A stretch of DNA of 41,266 nucleotides from Streptomyces sp. MUM 2J (GCF_022414535.1 NZ_JADWYM010000054.1:1-41266), one strand, 5' to 3'. Counted from the stretch's first letter, positions 6,891 through 15,711 are shown. Numbers and translations: made by a program. Notes: generated by a model from the sequence alone, not told the origin.

Positions 6891-8357
6891 CTACGAGCAG
6901 CCCACCTCGTTGCCCCGGACGACCGGCGTGTCCGTCTTGGCCGGTTCCTCGCCGCGCACCGGGCGGACCCGGGTGAAGTCCGGCCCGGCGATGACCTTCA
7001 TGACGGCGCCCTGCCCCTTGACCGCGCGCAGCTCGCTGCCGGGCAGGGCGGCGGCGAGGGAGCGGGCGGAGCGGTCCCAGCGGGGGTCGTAGGAGACGAC
7101 GGTGCGGCGCACCGGGTGGCCGCCGGCGTTCACGGGGGTTCCGGTGGTGCGGAAGCCGGCGGCCGCGAGCGCGGAGTCGACCCGCCGGGCCAGGCCCGTC
7201 GTGGGGGTGCCGTTCTCCACCTGGACGCGGATCTGCCGCGGGGGCACCTCGACGAGGGCGGCGGCGGTACCGCGCGGGCTGGGCGTGCTGAGCGGGTGGT
7301 CCTCGCGCAGCTTGCCGAACAGGGCGTCGGCCTTGGCCGGATCCCACTTCAGCGTCGAGCCCAGGCCCTTGACCGCGTATCCCATCCGGCCGATCGGGAC
7401 GGTGGTGAACTCCGAGGAGGAGGGGGAGAAGGTGCGCATCGCCCGGCCGAGGTCGAGCAGTTCGTCCGTGCCGAACCCCTTGTCCGCCCGCACCGAGCCG
7501 AGCACCGCCCGTGTCACGTCGCGGAACTTCAGCGGGTTCAGCAGGATCCCGGAGGACGTGGCGCGGTCCACCAGGGCGGCCAGGAAACGCTGCTGGCGTT
7601 TCATGCGGCCGAGGTCGGACGCGCCGTCGACGTGCCGGGAGCGGACGTACTGGAGGGCCTGGCCGCCGTTGAGGAGGTGCGTGCCCGCGGCGAGGTCGAG
7701 GCCGGTGTAGGAGTCCTTGAGGTGCCTGGTGGTGCAGATCCTGACGCCGCCGAGCTCGTCGACCGTCTTCATGAAGCTGACGAAGTCGACCTCCAGATAG
7801 TGGTCGATCTTCACCCGGGTCATCTGCTCGACCGTGCGCACCGTCAGCTGCGGACCGCCCTCCGCGTAGGCGGCGTTGAGCTTGATGGGGTGGGCGTGGT
7901 GCAGCTCACCCGTGATCCGGTCGGTGTGCGCGGGAGCCTCGGCGTAGGAGTCGCGCGGCAGGCTCACCACGCTGGCCCGCTCCCGGTCCTCCGAGATGTG
8001 CACGATCATGATCGTGTCGGTGCAGTGGCAGGGTGCGCCGCCCAGCCGGTAGGTCCGCCGCTCCTGCTCGGTGATCCGGTCGCGCCCGTCGGTGCCGACC
8101 AGCAGGATGTTCATGCCGTGGCCCGCGCGCGGACGGTTCTTCATGTCCTTGAAGGGGTCGACGCGGGAGATGCCCGCGTCCAGGCCGCTGAGCAGGGAGT
8201 GGCCGATCCCGGCGGAGGCCAGGAGCACCACGGACAGGCCCGTCACCGCCCGCATCGCCCAGCGGGGCTTCTTGCGGCGTACGGCAGCGCGCGGGGGGCG
8301 GCGGGACGGTTGGGGGCGGCGCTGCGGCCGGGCTGGGGACCGAGGCGGCGTGGGCAT
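6891..8357 (-). CDS. LCP family glycopolymer ligase with LytR_C domain (LCP 2)
   Basis: A 488-aa type II membrane protein. GGAGGTG five bases before ATG 8357 fixes the start (an upstream in-frame ATG lacks such a site). A short Arg/Pro-rich tail and the membrane helix MRAVTGLSVVLLASAGIG precede the LCP domain: LLVGTDGRDR, CTDTIMIVHI, SLPRDSY, KLNAAYAEGGP, and YVRSRHVDGASDLGRMKRQQ. A LytR_C domain follows at ~365-460 (IRVQVENGTPTTGLARRVDSAL). The protein ends NEVGCS, a Cys tail shared with other LCPs here. Its role is attachment of lipid-linked glycopolymers to peptidoglycan outside the membrane. It is divergent from the glycosyltransferase gene across 128 bp. Confidence 0.93.
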   Translation of the reverse strand: MPTPPRSPARPQRRPQPSRRPPRAAVRRKKPRWAMRAVTGLSVVLLASAGIGHSLLSGLDAGISRVDPFKDMKNRPRAGHGMNILLVGTDGRDRITEQERRTYRLGGAPCHCTDTIMIVHISEDRERASVVSLPRDSYAEAPAHTDRITGELHHAHPIKLNAAYAEGGPQLTVRTVEQMTRVKIDHYLEVDFVSFMKTVDELGGVRICTTRHLKDSYTGLDLAAGTHLLNGGQALQYVRSRHVDGASDLGRMKRQQRFLAALVDRATSSGILLNPLKFRDVTRAVLGSVRADKGFGTDELLDLGRAMRTFSPSSSEFTTVPIGRMGYAVKGLGSTLKWDPAKADALFGKLREDHPLSTPSPRGTAAALVEVPPRQIRVQVENGTPTTGLARRVDSALAAAGFRTTGTPVNAGGHPVRRTVVSYDPRWDRSARSLAAALPGSELRAVKGQGAVMKVIAGPDFTRVRPVRGEEPAKTDTPVVRGNEVGCS

Positions 8358-8470
8358 GGGACACCTCCGGACGGCGGCCATACGTGGGAACCGTGAGCAC
8401 GGTAGGCCGATACGATCTCCCGCCCGGTGCAGCGCACCCGGTGGGGCGTCGGGCTGTCCCCCGTTCGCGG

Positions 8471-8476
8471 TAACGT
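8471..8476 (+). promoter_or_regulatory. -10 box of a near-leaderless promoter
   Basis: TAACGT fits the actinobacterial -10 consensus TAnnnT and ends nine bases before the ATG of the glycosyltransferase gene at 8486. Transcription would begin at or next to the start codon, consistent with the weak ribosome site there. Confidence 0.45.
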
Positions 8477-8485
8477 GAGCCCCCT

Positions 8486-9514
8486 ATGAACGCGAAGTCC
8501 GACGTGCAGCTCCCCGCCGTGTCCGTGATCATGCCCGTCCTCAACGAGGAGCGGCATCTGCGCGGCGCCGTCCAAGCGATCCTGGCGCAGGAGTACGCCG
8601 GTGAGATGGAGGTCGTGATCGCCCTCGGCCCGTCCACGGACCGGACCGACGAGATCGCGGCCCGGCTCGTGGCGGAAGACCCGCGCGTGCACACCGTGCC
8701 CAATCCGACGGGCCGTACGCCCGCCGCCCTCAACGCCGCGATCAAGGCCTCCCGCCATCCGGTCGTCGTCCGTGTCGACGGGCACGGCATGCTCTCGCCG
8801 GACTACATCGCCACCGCGGTACGGCTCCTGGAGGAGACCGGCGCGCAGAACGTCGGCGGCATCATGCACGCCGAGGGCGAGAACGACTGGGAGCACGCGG
8901 TCGCCGCGGCCATGACCTCGAAGATCGGCGTCGGCAACGCCGCCTTCCACACGGGAGGCCGGGCCGGCCCCGCCGAGACCGTGTACCTCGGCGTCTTCCG
9001 CCGCGAGGCACTGGAGCAGCAGGGCGGCTACAACGAGGAGTTCGTCCGCGCCCAGGACTGGGAGCTGAACTTCCGCATTCGCGAGGCGGGCGGCCTGATC
9101 TGGTTCTCGCCGGAGCTGAGGGTGTCGTACCGGCCGCGTCCCAGCGTCAGGGCGCTCGCCAAGCAGTACAAGGACTACGGCCGTTGGCGGCACGTCGTCG
9201 CCCGGTACCACTCCGGCTCCATCAACCTGCGCTATCTGGCTCCGCCGGCCGCGGTGTGCGCGATCGCGGCCGGTGTCATGACCGGGGTCGCCCTGACCCC
9301 GTGGGGTCTCCTGGTCCCCGCCGGCTACCTCGCCGCGCTCGTCGCCGGGTCCGTCCCGGCCGGCAAGGGGCTGCCGGCGACGGCGCGGCTGCGGATCCCC
9401 GTCGCCCTGGCCACCATGCACATGTCCTGGGGATGGGGGTTCCTGACCAGCCCCAGGTCCCTGGCGAGGAAGGTCATCGCCTCCCGCCGCCCGGCGGTCC
9501 TCAGCGGCAGCTGA
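8486..9514 (+). CDS. Membrane-associated family 2 glycosyltransferase
   Basis: A 342-aa protein with an N-terminal GT-A domain: VSVIMPVLNEERHLRGAV opens the nucleotide-binding fold, VVIALGPSTDRTDEIAARL follows, VRVDGHGMLSPDYI carries the metal-binding DxD-like acidic site, and RAQDWELNFRIREAGG holds the ED-type catalytic acid. The C-terminal ~90 residues contain two hydrophobic segments (YLAPPAAVCAIAAGVMTGV and LLVPAGYLAALVAGSV) that anchor it to the cytoplasmic face of the membrane. It resembles succinoglycan- or exopolysaccharide-type transferases. It lies between LCP genes, so it may help build a glycopolymer that an LCP ligates. The sugar donor is unknown. Convergent with LCP 3 at 36 bp. 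Confidence 0.9.
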   Translation: MNAKSDVQLPAVSVIMPVLNEERHLRGAVQAILAQEYAGEMEVVIALGPSTDRTDEIAARLVAEDPRVHTVPNPTGRTPAALNAAIKASRHPVVVRVDGHGMLSPDYIATAVRLLEETGAQNVGGIMHAEGENDWEHAVAAAMTSKIGVGNAAFHTGGRAGPAETVYLGVFRREALEQQGGYNEEFVRAQDWELNFRIREAGGLIWFSPELRVSYRPRPSVRALAKQYKDYGRWRHVVARYHSGSINLRYLAPPAAVCAIAAGVMTGVALTPWGLLVPAGYLAALVAGSVPAGKGLPATARLRIPVALATMHMSWGWGFLTSPRSLARKVIASRRPAVLSGS

Positions 9515-9550
9515 GCCGACCCGACGGACGGCGTCCGCGGCGGACCCGGG

Positions 9551-11341
9551 CTACCAGGTGAAGTCCGGGTTCACGTGCATGCACTGGGTGTCGTCGGAGG
9601 CGTTGATCGCCTGCGCGCTGTCGGGCGTCCTGCCGTCCTCCTCCGGCGCCCGGTACGCCGTCCCCTCCCGCCAGTCGGCGCCGACGACGAGCGTGACCCC
9701 GGAGACGTCCGTGGACCGCACCACCGAACTGGCGGGGACACCGAGGGCCTTCGCGACCTGCCGGGCGTCGCCCTCCAGATCGGCGCTCGGATAGCGGACC
9801 ACCGTGGTGGTCTCGGCGGTCGCCACGGAGGGATCCGCGACGGACTGCGTGAACCCCTTGCCGGCCAGCAGTCCCGCCACCGCGGTGGCCCGCCCCGGCA
9901 CCGCGGCGAGCGCTTCGGTGCGGGTGCCGTTCTGCACCTGGACGGCGATGTCGGCGTCCGGCGCGGCGGAATCCGTGGGCGCCGGCTCCTGCACGGGCCT
10001 CTTCCCGGTGTCCTTGCCGTCGAGGGGGACGTCCTCGCGGACCATGCGGAACAGCTTGGCGGCGTCGGCGGTGGGCTGCACGCGGGCGCCGACGTACTCG
10101 TTCGGCATGGTGGTCATGGTGATGCGGTCCGTGGGGACCTTCTGCAACTCGGCGGCGAGGTCGTACATCCTGCTGATGCTGGCCAGGCCCTCGTCCACGG
10201 TGATCGCCTTCGTCGCTGCCTCGGCGAGCCGGCGCAGCGCGTTCGGGTTGGTCAGTTTCGCGTTCGCGCGCAGCTGGCGGACCATCGCGTTCATGTACAT
10301 GTGCTGCGCCTTGGCGCGTGCCAGGTCGCTGCCGTCCTCGAAGCCGTACCGGGTCCGCAGCCACTGCAGGGCCTGCTCGCCCTTGACGTAGGTGGTGCCC
10401 TCCCGGAGCTTCAGGCCGGAGCCGTGGCCGGTGCCGGTGTGCGAGTAGATGTTCGCGTCCGCGCACACCGGGACGCCGCCGATGGCGTCCGCCATCGACA
10501 CCACTCCCGAGAAGTCGATCATCATGAAGTGGTCGATGTGGATGTCGGTGAGCTTCTCCCAGGTCGCCACGGTGCAGCCGGGTCCGCCGCGGCCGAGGGA
10601 CTCGTTCGTCATCACGCGGCCGGTGGTCGCCGCGAACACCGTGCCGGTGTTCGGGTCCGTGCACTTGGGCAGGTGCAGCAACGTGTCGCGCGGCATGCTG
10701 ACCACCGACATGTTGGACCGGTCCGCCGATACGTGCAGCAGCATCTGCACGTCCGCCAGCGGGGTGCCGCCGAAGGTCTCCCTGGCGCCGCCCAGCTTCT
10801 GGTTCTCCTTGGTGTCCCGGGCGTCCGATCCGATCAGCAGGATGTTCAGCGGGGTCTGCCCCGCCGCGTTCGCCTCGGGTTTCGCGGCCCGGTCCTTCTC
10901 GTCGCCGAGGTTGAGCGCATCCCTGCGGATGTTGCCGTTCAGGTGCCGGTAGTACAGGTAGCCCGCTCCCGCGGTGCCCAGTATCAGCAGCGCCAGCACC
11001 ATCGCCGACCAGCGCAGCACGCGGCGTCTGCGGCCCCTGCGGTCGGTGCCCCGGCGGCCCGCGCCGCTCTCGGCACCGCGCCGCTCGCCGTCCCGGTGCC
11101 GCGCGGACGGGTCCTGCCGGTCGCCCGGCGCCCCCTGCTCCGGTCCGGTCCCCGGCGCGCCCCGGCCCGGTGCAGCCTCCTCGTCCCGCGGCGCCTCGTC
11201 GTGCGGTGCCTCGTCGTGCGGCGCCTCGTCGTGCGGTGTCTCGTCGTGCGGTGTCTCGTCGTGCGGTGTCTCGTCGTGCGGTGCCGGGGACGTCCTGTCC
11301 CCGGCCGGCGGAGCCTCCCCCCGCACACTGCTCTGCGCCAC
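9551..11341 (-). CDS. LCP family glycopolymer ligase with LytR_C domain (LCP 3)
   Basis: A 596-aa type II membrane protein from GTG 11341, with GGGGAGG just upstream. The cytoplasmic tail (~120 residues) begins with a tandem [TA]PHDE repeat and is followed by an Arg cluster and a membrane helix (SAMVLALLILGTAGAGYLYY). The LCP domain shows LLIGSDARDT, LADVQMLLHVSADRSN, SMPRDTLLHLP, HIDHFMMIDFSGVV, and WLRTRYGFEDGSDLARAKAQ. LytR_C begins at IAVQVQNGTRTEALA. Paired Cys residues (PKCTDP and GPGCTVATWEKL) in the LCP domain probably form a disulfide outside the cell. The end is DDTQCMHVNPDFTW. It is 75 bp from LCP 4, and the two may share a transcript. Confidence 0.93.
   Translation of the reverse strand: MAQSSVRGEAPPAGDRTSPAPHDETPHDETPHDETPHDEAPHDEAPHDEAPRDEEAAPGRGAPGTGPEQGAPGDRQDPSARHRDGERRGAESGAGRRGTDRRGRRRRVLRWSAMVLALLILGTAGAGYLYYRHLNGNIRRDALNLGDEKDRAAKPEANAAGQTPLNILLIGSDARDTKENQKLGGARETFGGTPLADVQMLLHVSADRSNMSVVSMPRDTLLHLPKCTDPNTGTVFAATTGRVMTNESLGRGGPGCTVATWEKLTDIHIDHFMMIDFSGVVSMADAIGGVPVCADANIYSHTGTGHGSGLKLREGTTYVKGEQALQWLRTRYGFEDGSDLARAKAQHMYMNAMVRQLRANAKLTNPNALRRLAEAATKAITVDEGLASISRMYDLAAELQKVPTDRITMTTMPNEYVGARVQPTADAAKLFRMVREDVPLDGKDTGKRPVQEPAPTDSAAPDADIAVQVQNGTRTEALAAVPGRATAVAGLLAGKGFTQSVADPSVATAETTTVVRYPSADLEGDARQVAKALGVPASSVVRSTDVSGVTLVVGADWREGTAYRAPEEDGRTPDSAQAINASDDTQCMHVNPDFTW
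11181..11285 (-). repeat. Seven 15-bp tandem repeats inside LCP 3
   Basis: Seven units of TCGTCGTGCGGTGCC type (plus-strand reading; the 11181 unit is the most diverged) encode successive [TA]P[HR]DE pentapeptides in the cytoplasmic N-terminal tail of LCP 3. Three units are identical, which suggests recent slippage. Copy number is likely to differ between strains. Confidence 0.9.
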
Positions 11342-11416
11342 TTCTGCCTCCCCGTCCTGCGCCCGACACGGGTCCGCCCCGCGCCCGATAAGACGCGGGA
11401 CGGAGCCGTCAGGTCA

Positions 11417-13183
11417 CTACTTGGCGCACTCGACCTTGTCCGCGGTGGACTTCCCGTCCACCTCCGGCGCCTTCGCCGGGGCGGTGAGGGAAACCCCCGC
11501 ACCCTTGAAGTCCTTGCCCAGGGTCAGAGTCATCGTCGGCAGACCCTGGGAGTTGGTCACGCTTTCCCCCGGCTTCAGCGCGGAGCCCGGAAGCCCCATG
11601 AGCGCGGCGAGCTTGCGTGCCTGCGCCGCCTGGTCGGGTGCGTACTCGAGCGTGGTCCTGCTCAGTGCCGTCTCGGCGTTGCCCGCGTTCTCCGACTTGG
11701 TCACGCCTTCCTCGTTCTGCAACCACTCCAGCGTCCGCTGCGCGCTTCCGGTGGCGGCGCCGCCGTTGAGGATGCGGACGCGGATCTCGGAGGCGGCCGA
11801 CTGGGTGCCCTTCAGCTTGGCCGCGTCGGCGGCGGCCGCAGCGTCCTTGGAGGCCTGCTCCTTCTTCTTGACCTCGGTGAACGAGACGTCGTTCTTGATG
11901 GCGTCGTAGACCTTCGGCGCCTGGAGCTCGCTGGGGATCACGGTCTTGTGGGTGGCGCCGTCGGCCGGGTTGTCGACCACCGGGAGCGTCAGGAAGGTGA
12001 TGTTCTTCGTCGGCACCTTCTTCAGCTCCAGCGCGACGTCCTTGAGCGTACCGACGTCGTCGATGCCGGTGTCGACGGTGAGCGCGCTGGTGGCCGCCTC
12101 GGCCAGTTTGTACAGCTTGGTCGGGTTGGTGAGGGTGTCACCGGACGCCATCTTGCGCATCAGCGAACCGAGGAACTGCTGCTGCACCTTGATGCGGTCC
12201 AGGTCGCCCTGGTTGCCGAAGCTGTGCCGGGTGCGGACGAAGGCCAGGGCCTGCTCGCCCTCCACCGTCGACTCGCCCTTGGGCAGCTTCAGGTGCGACT
12301 GCTTGTCGTCGACGGCGTGCTCCACACACACCTCGACTCCGCCCACCGCGGTCGAGAGGGTCTTCACGGCGTTGAAGTCGGCCATCATGAAGTGGTCGAC
12401 GTGGATGCCCGTGAGTTCCTCGACGGTGCGCATGGTGCAGCCCGGGTCGCGGCCCTCCTGACCGAGGCTGGTGTTGAAGCGCACGTTCTCCGTGCCCGGG
12501 ATGACCTTGGTCGAGCCGTCGGGCTGCTTGGTGGGGCAGTCGGGGACGTCCACGATCAGGTCGCGCGGGATGCTCATCGCCGTCGCGTTCGACCGGTCCT
12601 CGGCGACGTGCAGAAGGATGTTGGTGTCGGCGTGGCCGACGCTGCCCTTGTCGCCGTACCCCTCGTTGCCGTCACCGGTGCGTTTGTCGGTGCCGATGAC
12701 CAGGATGTTGAAGGCCTCGTCCTTGCTGAAGCCCTTCGAGCCGGCGTCGCCGACGTCGGTCGAGCTGATGTTGCCCTCAAGGTGCTTGAGGTACAGGTAG
12801 CCCGCCGTGCCGGTGGCGAGCAGCACGACCGCCATCGTGCCGCCGGTCCACGCCAGCACCTTCTTCGTCTTCGACTTCCTCTTCGCGGGCCGTCGTCCGC
12901 GCCGCCCCGGCGGCGGCTCCACCGGTGCGCCACGGCGCCGGCGCTGCGGCGGGACGTGCTCCGGGGTCTCGCGTTCCGGCGCCTGCCGGTCCGGCGCCCT
13001 GGTGCCCGCGCGCGGTGCGCCCGCGGAGCCGCCCGCCCGCGGGGCGCTTCTGCGGGGGCCGGGGACCGGCGACTGCGGAGCGGAAGGACTCAGTCGCAGT
13101 TCGTATTCGCCGGTGTTCGGATTGATCACCCACTGGTCTGCGGGGTCGATGTTGTCCGCCCGCCCACGGCCTTGCGCGTCCAC
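11417..13183 (-). CDS. LCP family glycopolymer ligase with LytR_C domain (LCP 4)
   Basis: A 588-aa type II membrane protein from GTG 13183, with GGAGGA 11 bases upstream. The N-terminus (NIDPADQWVINPNTGEYELRL) is a motif often seen on actinobacterial LCPs. A Pro/Arg-rich linker, a Lys cluster and the membrane helix (VLAWTGGTMAVVLLATGTAGYLYL) follow. The LCP domain shows LVIGTDKRTGDGNEGYG, HADTNILLHVAEDRSNA, SIPRDLIVDVPDC, HVDHFMMADFNAVK, and FVRTRHSFGNQGDLDRIKVQQQ. A charged coiled segment (EVKKKEQASKDAAAAADAAKLKG) leads to LytR_C (IRVRILNGGAATGSAQRTLEWL). It ends DKVECAK. Function as for the neighbours: phosphotransfer of a lipid-linked polymer to peptidoglycan. Confidence 0.93.
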   Translation of the reverse strand: MDAQGRGRADNIDPADQWVINPNTGEYELRLSPSAPQSPVPGPRRSAPRAGGSAGAPRAGTRAPDRQAPERETPEHVPPQRRRRGAPVEPPPGRRGRRPAKRKSKTKKVLAWTGGTMAVVLLATGTAGYLYLKHLEGNISSTDVGDAGSKGFSKDEAFNILVIGTDKRTGDGNEGYGDKGSVGHADTNILLHVAEDRSNATAMSIPRDLIVDVPDCPTKQPDGSTKVIPGTENVRFNTSLGQEGRDPGCTMRTVEELTGIHVDHFMMADFNAVKTLSTAVGGVEVCVEHAVDDKQSHLKLPKGESTVEGEQALAFVRTRHSFGNQGDLDRIKVQQQFLGSLMRKMASGDTLTNPTKLYKLAEAATSALTVDTGIDDVGTLKDVALELKKVPTKNITFLTLPVVDNPADGATHKTVIPSELQAPKVYDAIKNDVSFTEVKKKEQASKDAAAAADAAKLKGTQSAASEIRVRILNGGAATGSAQRTLEWLQNEEGVTKSENAGNAETALSRTTLEYAPDQAAQARKLAALMGLPGSALKPGESVTNSQGLPTMTLTLGKDFKGAGVSLTAPAKAPEVDGKSTADKVECAK

Positions 13184-13429
13184 GGTTGTCCGAATCCTCC
13201 GTCGGGGCCACGCGGCGCCTTTCCCCCTCAGAAGGCGCTCGGGTCGTCTCGGTTTCTCAGTGCCTCTCGGTGCACGGGCCTGGAGTAGACCTCATGGCAC
13301 GGTGCACCGGATCGCTCACACTATCCGCCCGATTCGGCGTAGAGCGACGACGGTGACAAACTCCACGTCCCTACAAGCGGGCAATTCCCCCGTTTTTTGG
13401 AACGCGAGTTCGCCGTCTTGGGGAGCGCT

Positions 13430-14650
13430 TTACCCGCAGGCCCTCTCGGCGGCGGTCTTGCCGCGGAAGGTGGGGGTGGGGGAAGTGTTGTCACGGCCGG
13501 GCGAATTGGGGTGATTTGCTCCGGGGGTGTGGGCGGTCTCCCCACTGACGGCGACGGGTCGGTCCCTGCGCAGCCTCTCGAAGAGCCGCTCCGCCTCGGG
13601 TTGCGCGAGCTGGTCGCGATTGGCGTCGGAGGGGTACGACTCCCGGGGAACGGTAAGGAATTGCACACGTTCCGTAGGGATGTCGCGTACTCCCCGCACG
13701 AGTTGGTACAAGCCGCGCAGACTCGCCAGATCCGGGTCGGTGGTGAGGGACGACGTGGCCGCGTCCAGGACCGGATACAGCTTCACGGGGTTCAGCAGCA
13801 CGTCACTGCTCTGCACCTTGGTGACGAGTGCCGCGAGGAAACGCTGCTGCCGGTCCATTCGGTCGGTGTCGCTGCCGTTGCCGAGCGACTTCCGGACGCG
13901 GACGTAGCCCAGTGCCTCTTCGCCGTCGAGGGTGACGCGGCCGGCCGGCAGCCGCAGTTTGGCGTCCTTGTCGTCGATGGCGTGCGGAATGCAGATCTCC
14001 ACACCGTCCAGGGCGTCCACCATCTTCTTGAAACCGCTGAAGTCGACGACGACGTGGTGGTCGATCCGCACGCCCGTCATCCGCTCGACGGTCCGGATGG
14101 TGCACGCCGAACCGCCCACCTCGAAGGCGTAGTTGAACATGGCGAACATCGGCTCGCTGCGCCTGCCGTCCGCGCGCAGGCAACTCGGCACGTCCACCAT
14201 GAGGTCCCGGGGCAGGGACACGGCCGTGGCCGCGCGCCGGCCCGCGGCCAGATGCAGCAGGATCGTCGTGTCCGACCGCTCGGTGCCCGAGTCACGGCCG
14301 TACGCGCCGTTGCCCGCGCCCGAGCGGGAGTCCGACCCGATGACGAGGATGTTCTGCGCGTCCTTCACCAGTGCCGTCGGCCGCTCCCGGGCGTACCGGG
14401 CCAGCTCCGCGGCAGCGGCCTCGTCGGCGGTGATGTTCCCGTCGAGCTTCGCGTACAGCGCCCAGCCCGCCCCGGCCCCGGCGACCAGCAGAGCGGCCAC
14501 ACCGCCGCCGACGCCGCGTGTCCACCGCCGCCGGCGCCGCCGCGCGAGACCGGTACCCGTGGCGGACGCCCCCGGGCCGTACGCCCGCGGCACATCGTCC
14601 CCGCCCCCTGGAGAAGACGTGCCTCCGGTCCCGACCACGACCGACACCAC
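13430..14650 (-). CDS. LCP family glycopolymer ligase without LytR_C (LCP 5)
   Basis: A 406-aa type II membrane protein. The LCP domain is complete: LVIGSDSRSGAGNGAYG, RSDTTILLHLAAGRRA, SLPRDLMVDVPSC, ACTIRTVERMTGVRIDHHVVVDFSGFKK, and YVRVRKSLGNGSDTDRMDRQQ. After it comes only a Pro/Ser-rich tail with no LytR_C domain. The last residues, AAERACG, still match the Cys ends of LCP 2 and LCP 4. The start is uncertain: several GTG codons follow GAGGGG closely (14650, 14647, 14638), and I give the longest. It lies 246 bp upstream of LCP 4 on the same strand, so it may have its own promoter. Confidence 0.9.
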   Translation of the reverse strand: MVSVVVGTGGTSSPGGGDDVPRAYGPGASATGTGLARRRRRRWTRGVGGGVAALLVAGAGAGWALYAKLDGNITADEAAAAELARYARERPTALVKDAQNILVIGSDSRSGAGNGAYGRDSGTERSDTTILLHLAAGRRAATAVSLPRDLMVDVPSCLRADGRRSEPMFAMFNYAFEVGGSACTIRTVERMTGVRIDHHVVVDFSGFKKMVDALDGVEICIPHAIDDKDAKLRLPAGRVTLDGEEALGYVRVRKSLGNGSDTDRMDRQQRFLAALVTKVQSSDVLLNPVKLYPVLDAATSSLTTDPDLASLRGLYQLVRGVRDIPTERVQFLTVPRESYPSDANRDQLAQPEAERLFERLRRDRPVAVSGETAHTPGANHPNSPGRDNTSPTPTFRGKTAAERACG

Positions 14651-14815
14651 CCCTCATGCCGTACGAGCGTGCCGTCCTGCCCCTACGACGATGCCGGGGG
14701 CGGCGGCGGGGTGTGGAGCGGGAATGAGCCGAACGGGTGACGGTCCGGAGAAGCACCCGTGCCCGCGGCGGCTCACCTCACCGGGTGCGGGGCTGCCGTG
14801 GCCGGGGTCCGGCCG

Positions 14816-15574
14816 CTACCGTGCCGTCGCCGTGACGCGCTCGCTCTCGATCCGCTTGGCCAGCGTCTCGTCCCCCGCCCGATCCAGATGCCGGCACAGC
14901 ACCACGGACGCCCCGGAGGCCAGTGGCGCGTACAGCCCCGCGCTCAGCCCCTCCCACGTGTCGTAGCCCAGACCGGACAGCAGCCGGGAGCCGGGCCCGG
15001 TCAGCCCCAGCCGCTCCGCGTCCGCCCGCGCCCGTTCCGCGATCTCCGCCCCCGTGTACTCCGCCCCGGCCGCGATCAGCGCGGGCTCCTCCGGGTCCAC
15101 CGGCGCGTACGCCGCGAACCGGTCGCCGAAACCCGGCGCGTCCACGGCGTAGTCGGCGTATCCCTCCGGCGGCCCCGGCGCGAACCGCCTTCCCAGCGGG
15201 GCCAGCGACAACGCGTACCGCTCCCCCCGGCACGCGAGCCCCGCCTCGAACCGTCCCGGGCCGGCCACCACGAAGTCGGCGCGCGCGGGGTCCCCGCCCA
15301 TGTCCGCCACGACGCCGGCCGACGCGCACGCCAGCAGCCACACCGCCGTCTGCCAGTGCGCGGGCAGCAGCAGCGCGACCCGGTCGCCGGGCTCCGCGGA
15401 CATCCCGTCCTGGAGCAGATTGGAGGTCTTGGCCACCCAATTGGCGAAGGTGGCCACGGACAATTCGACGCGCTCGCCCGTGGCGTCGTCGTAGAAGGTC
15501 ACCAGCGGGCGCGAGGGGTCCGCGACGAGCGCGGAACGCAGCAGGTCGGCAGGGGTGCGATCGGTGGCATTCAC
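14816..15574 (-). CDS. TIGR03089 family protein, short AMP-ligase-like
   Basis: A 252-aa protein matching the actinobacterial TIGR03089 family, which resembles only the N-terminal part of acyl-CoA synthetases. Visible are LLRSALVADPSRPLVTFYDDATGERVELS, FANWVAKTSNLLQD, and GDRVALLLPAHWQTAVWLLACASAGV. The Ser/Thr/Gly-rich AMP-binding loop and the C-terminal catalytic lysine domain of true ligases are absent, so adenylation activity is unlikely. I chose GTG 15574 because a TACGCT -10 box sits seven bases upstream, which implies a leaderless message. The function is unknown. It lies at the edge of the cell-wall genes. Confidence 0.85.
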   Translation of the reverse strand: MNATDRTPADLLRSALVADPSRPLVTFYDDATGERVELSVATFANWVAKTSNLLQDGMSAEPGDRVALLLPAHWQTAVWLLACASAGVVADMGGDPARADFVVAGPGRFEAGLACRGERYALSLAPLGRRFAPGPPEGYADYAVDAPGFGDRFAAYAPVDPEEPALIAAGAEYTGAEIAERARADAERLGLTGPGSRLLSGLGYDTWEGLSAGLYAPLASGASVVLCRHLDRAGDETLAKRIESERVTATAR

Positions 15575-15581
15575 CCGCGCA

Positions 15582-15587
15582 AGCGTA
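15582..15587 (-). promoter_or_regulatory. -10 box of a leaderless promoter
   Basis: TACGCT on the minus strand (AGCGTA in plus orientation) lies seven bases before the GTG of the TIGR03089 gene. With no ribosome site present, a leaderless transcript beginning at the GTG is the simplest reading. Confidence 0.5.
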
Positions 15588-15711
15588 CGCGGCCCCGTGC
15601 GGGGAGCCCACGGCCGGACCCCGTGCGCCGCCGCGCCCGCCCGGCCGGGGACCACCGGTTCGGCGGAACGCGGACCGGACGTGCCGTCAGTTCCCCGATG
15701 GACATATATGT

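Noticed and set aside
6186..8396. 736-codon plus-strand frame
   Set aside because: It mirrors the copper-storage and LCP 2 genes, and its composition is a GC-skew artefact of the opposite strand.
9575..13288. 1237-codon plus-strand frame
   Set aside because: It is fully antisense to LCP 3 and LCP 4, which have clear domains and starts. The frame is only open because of high GC.
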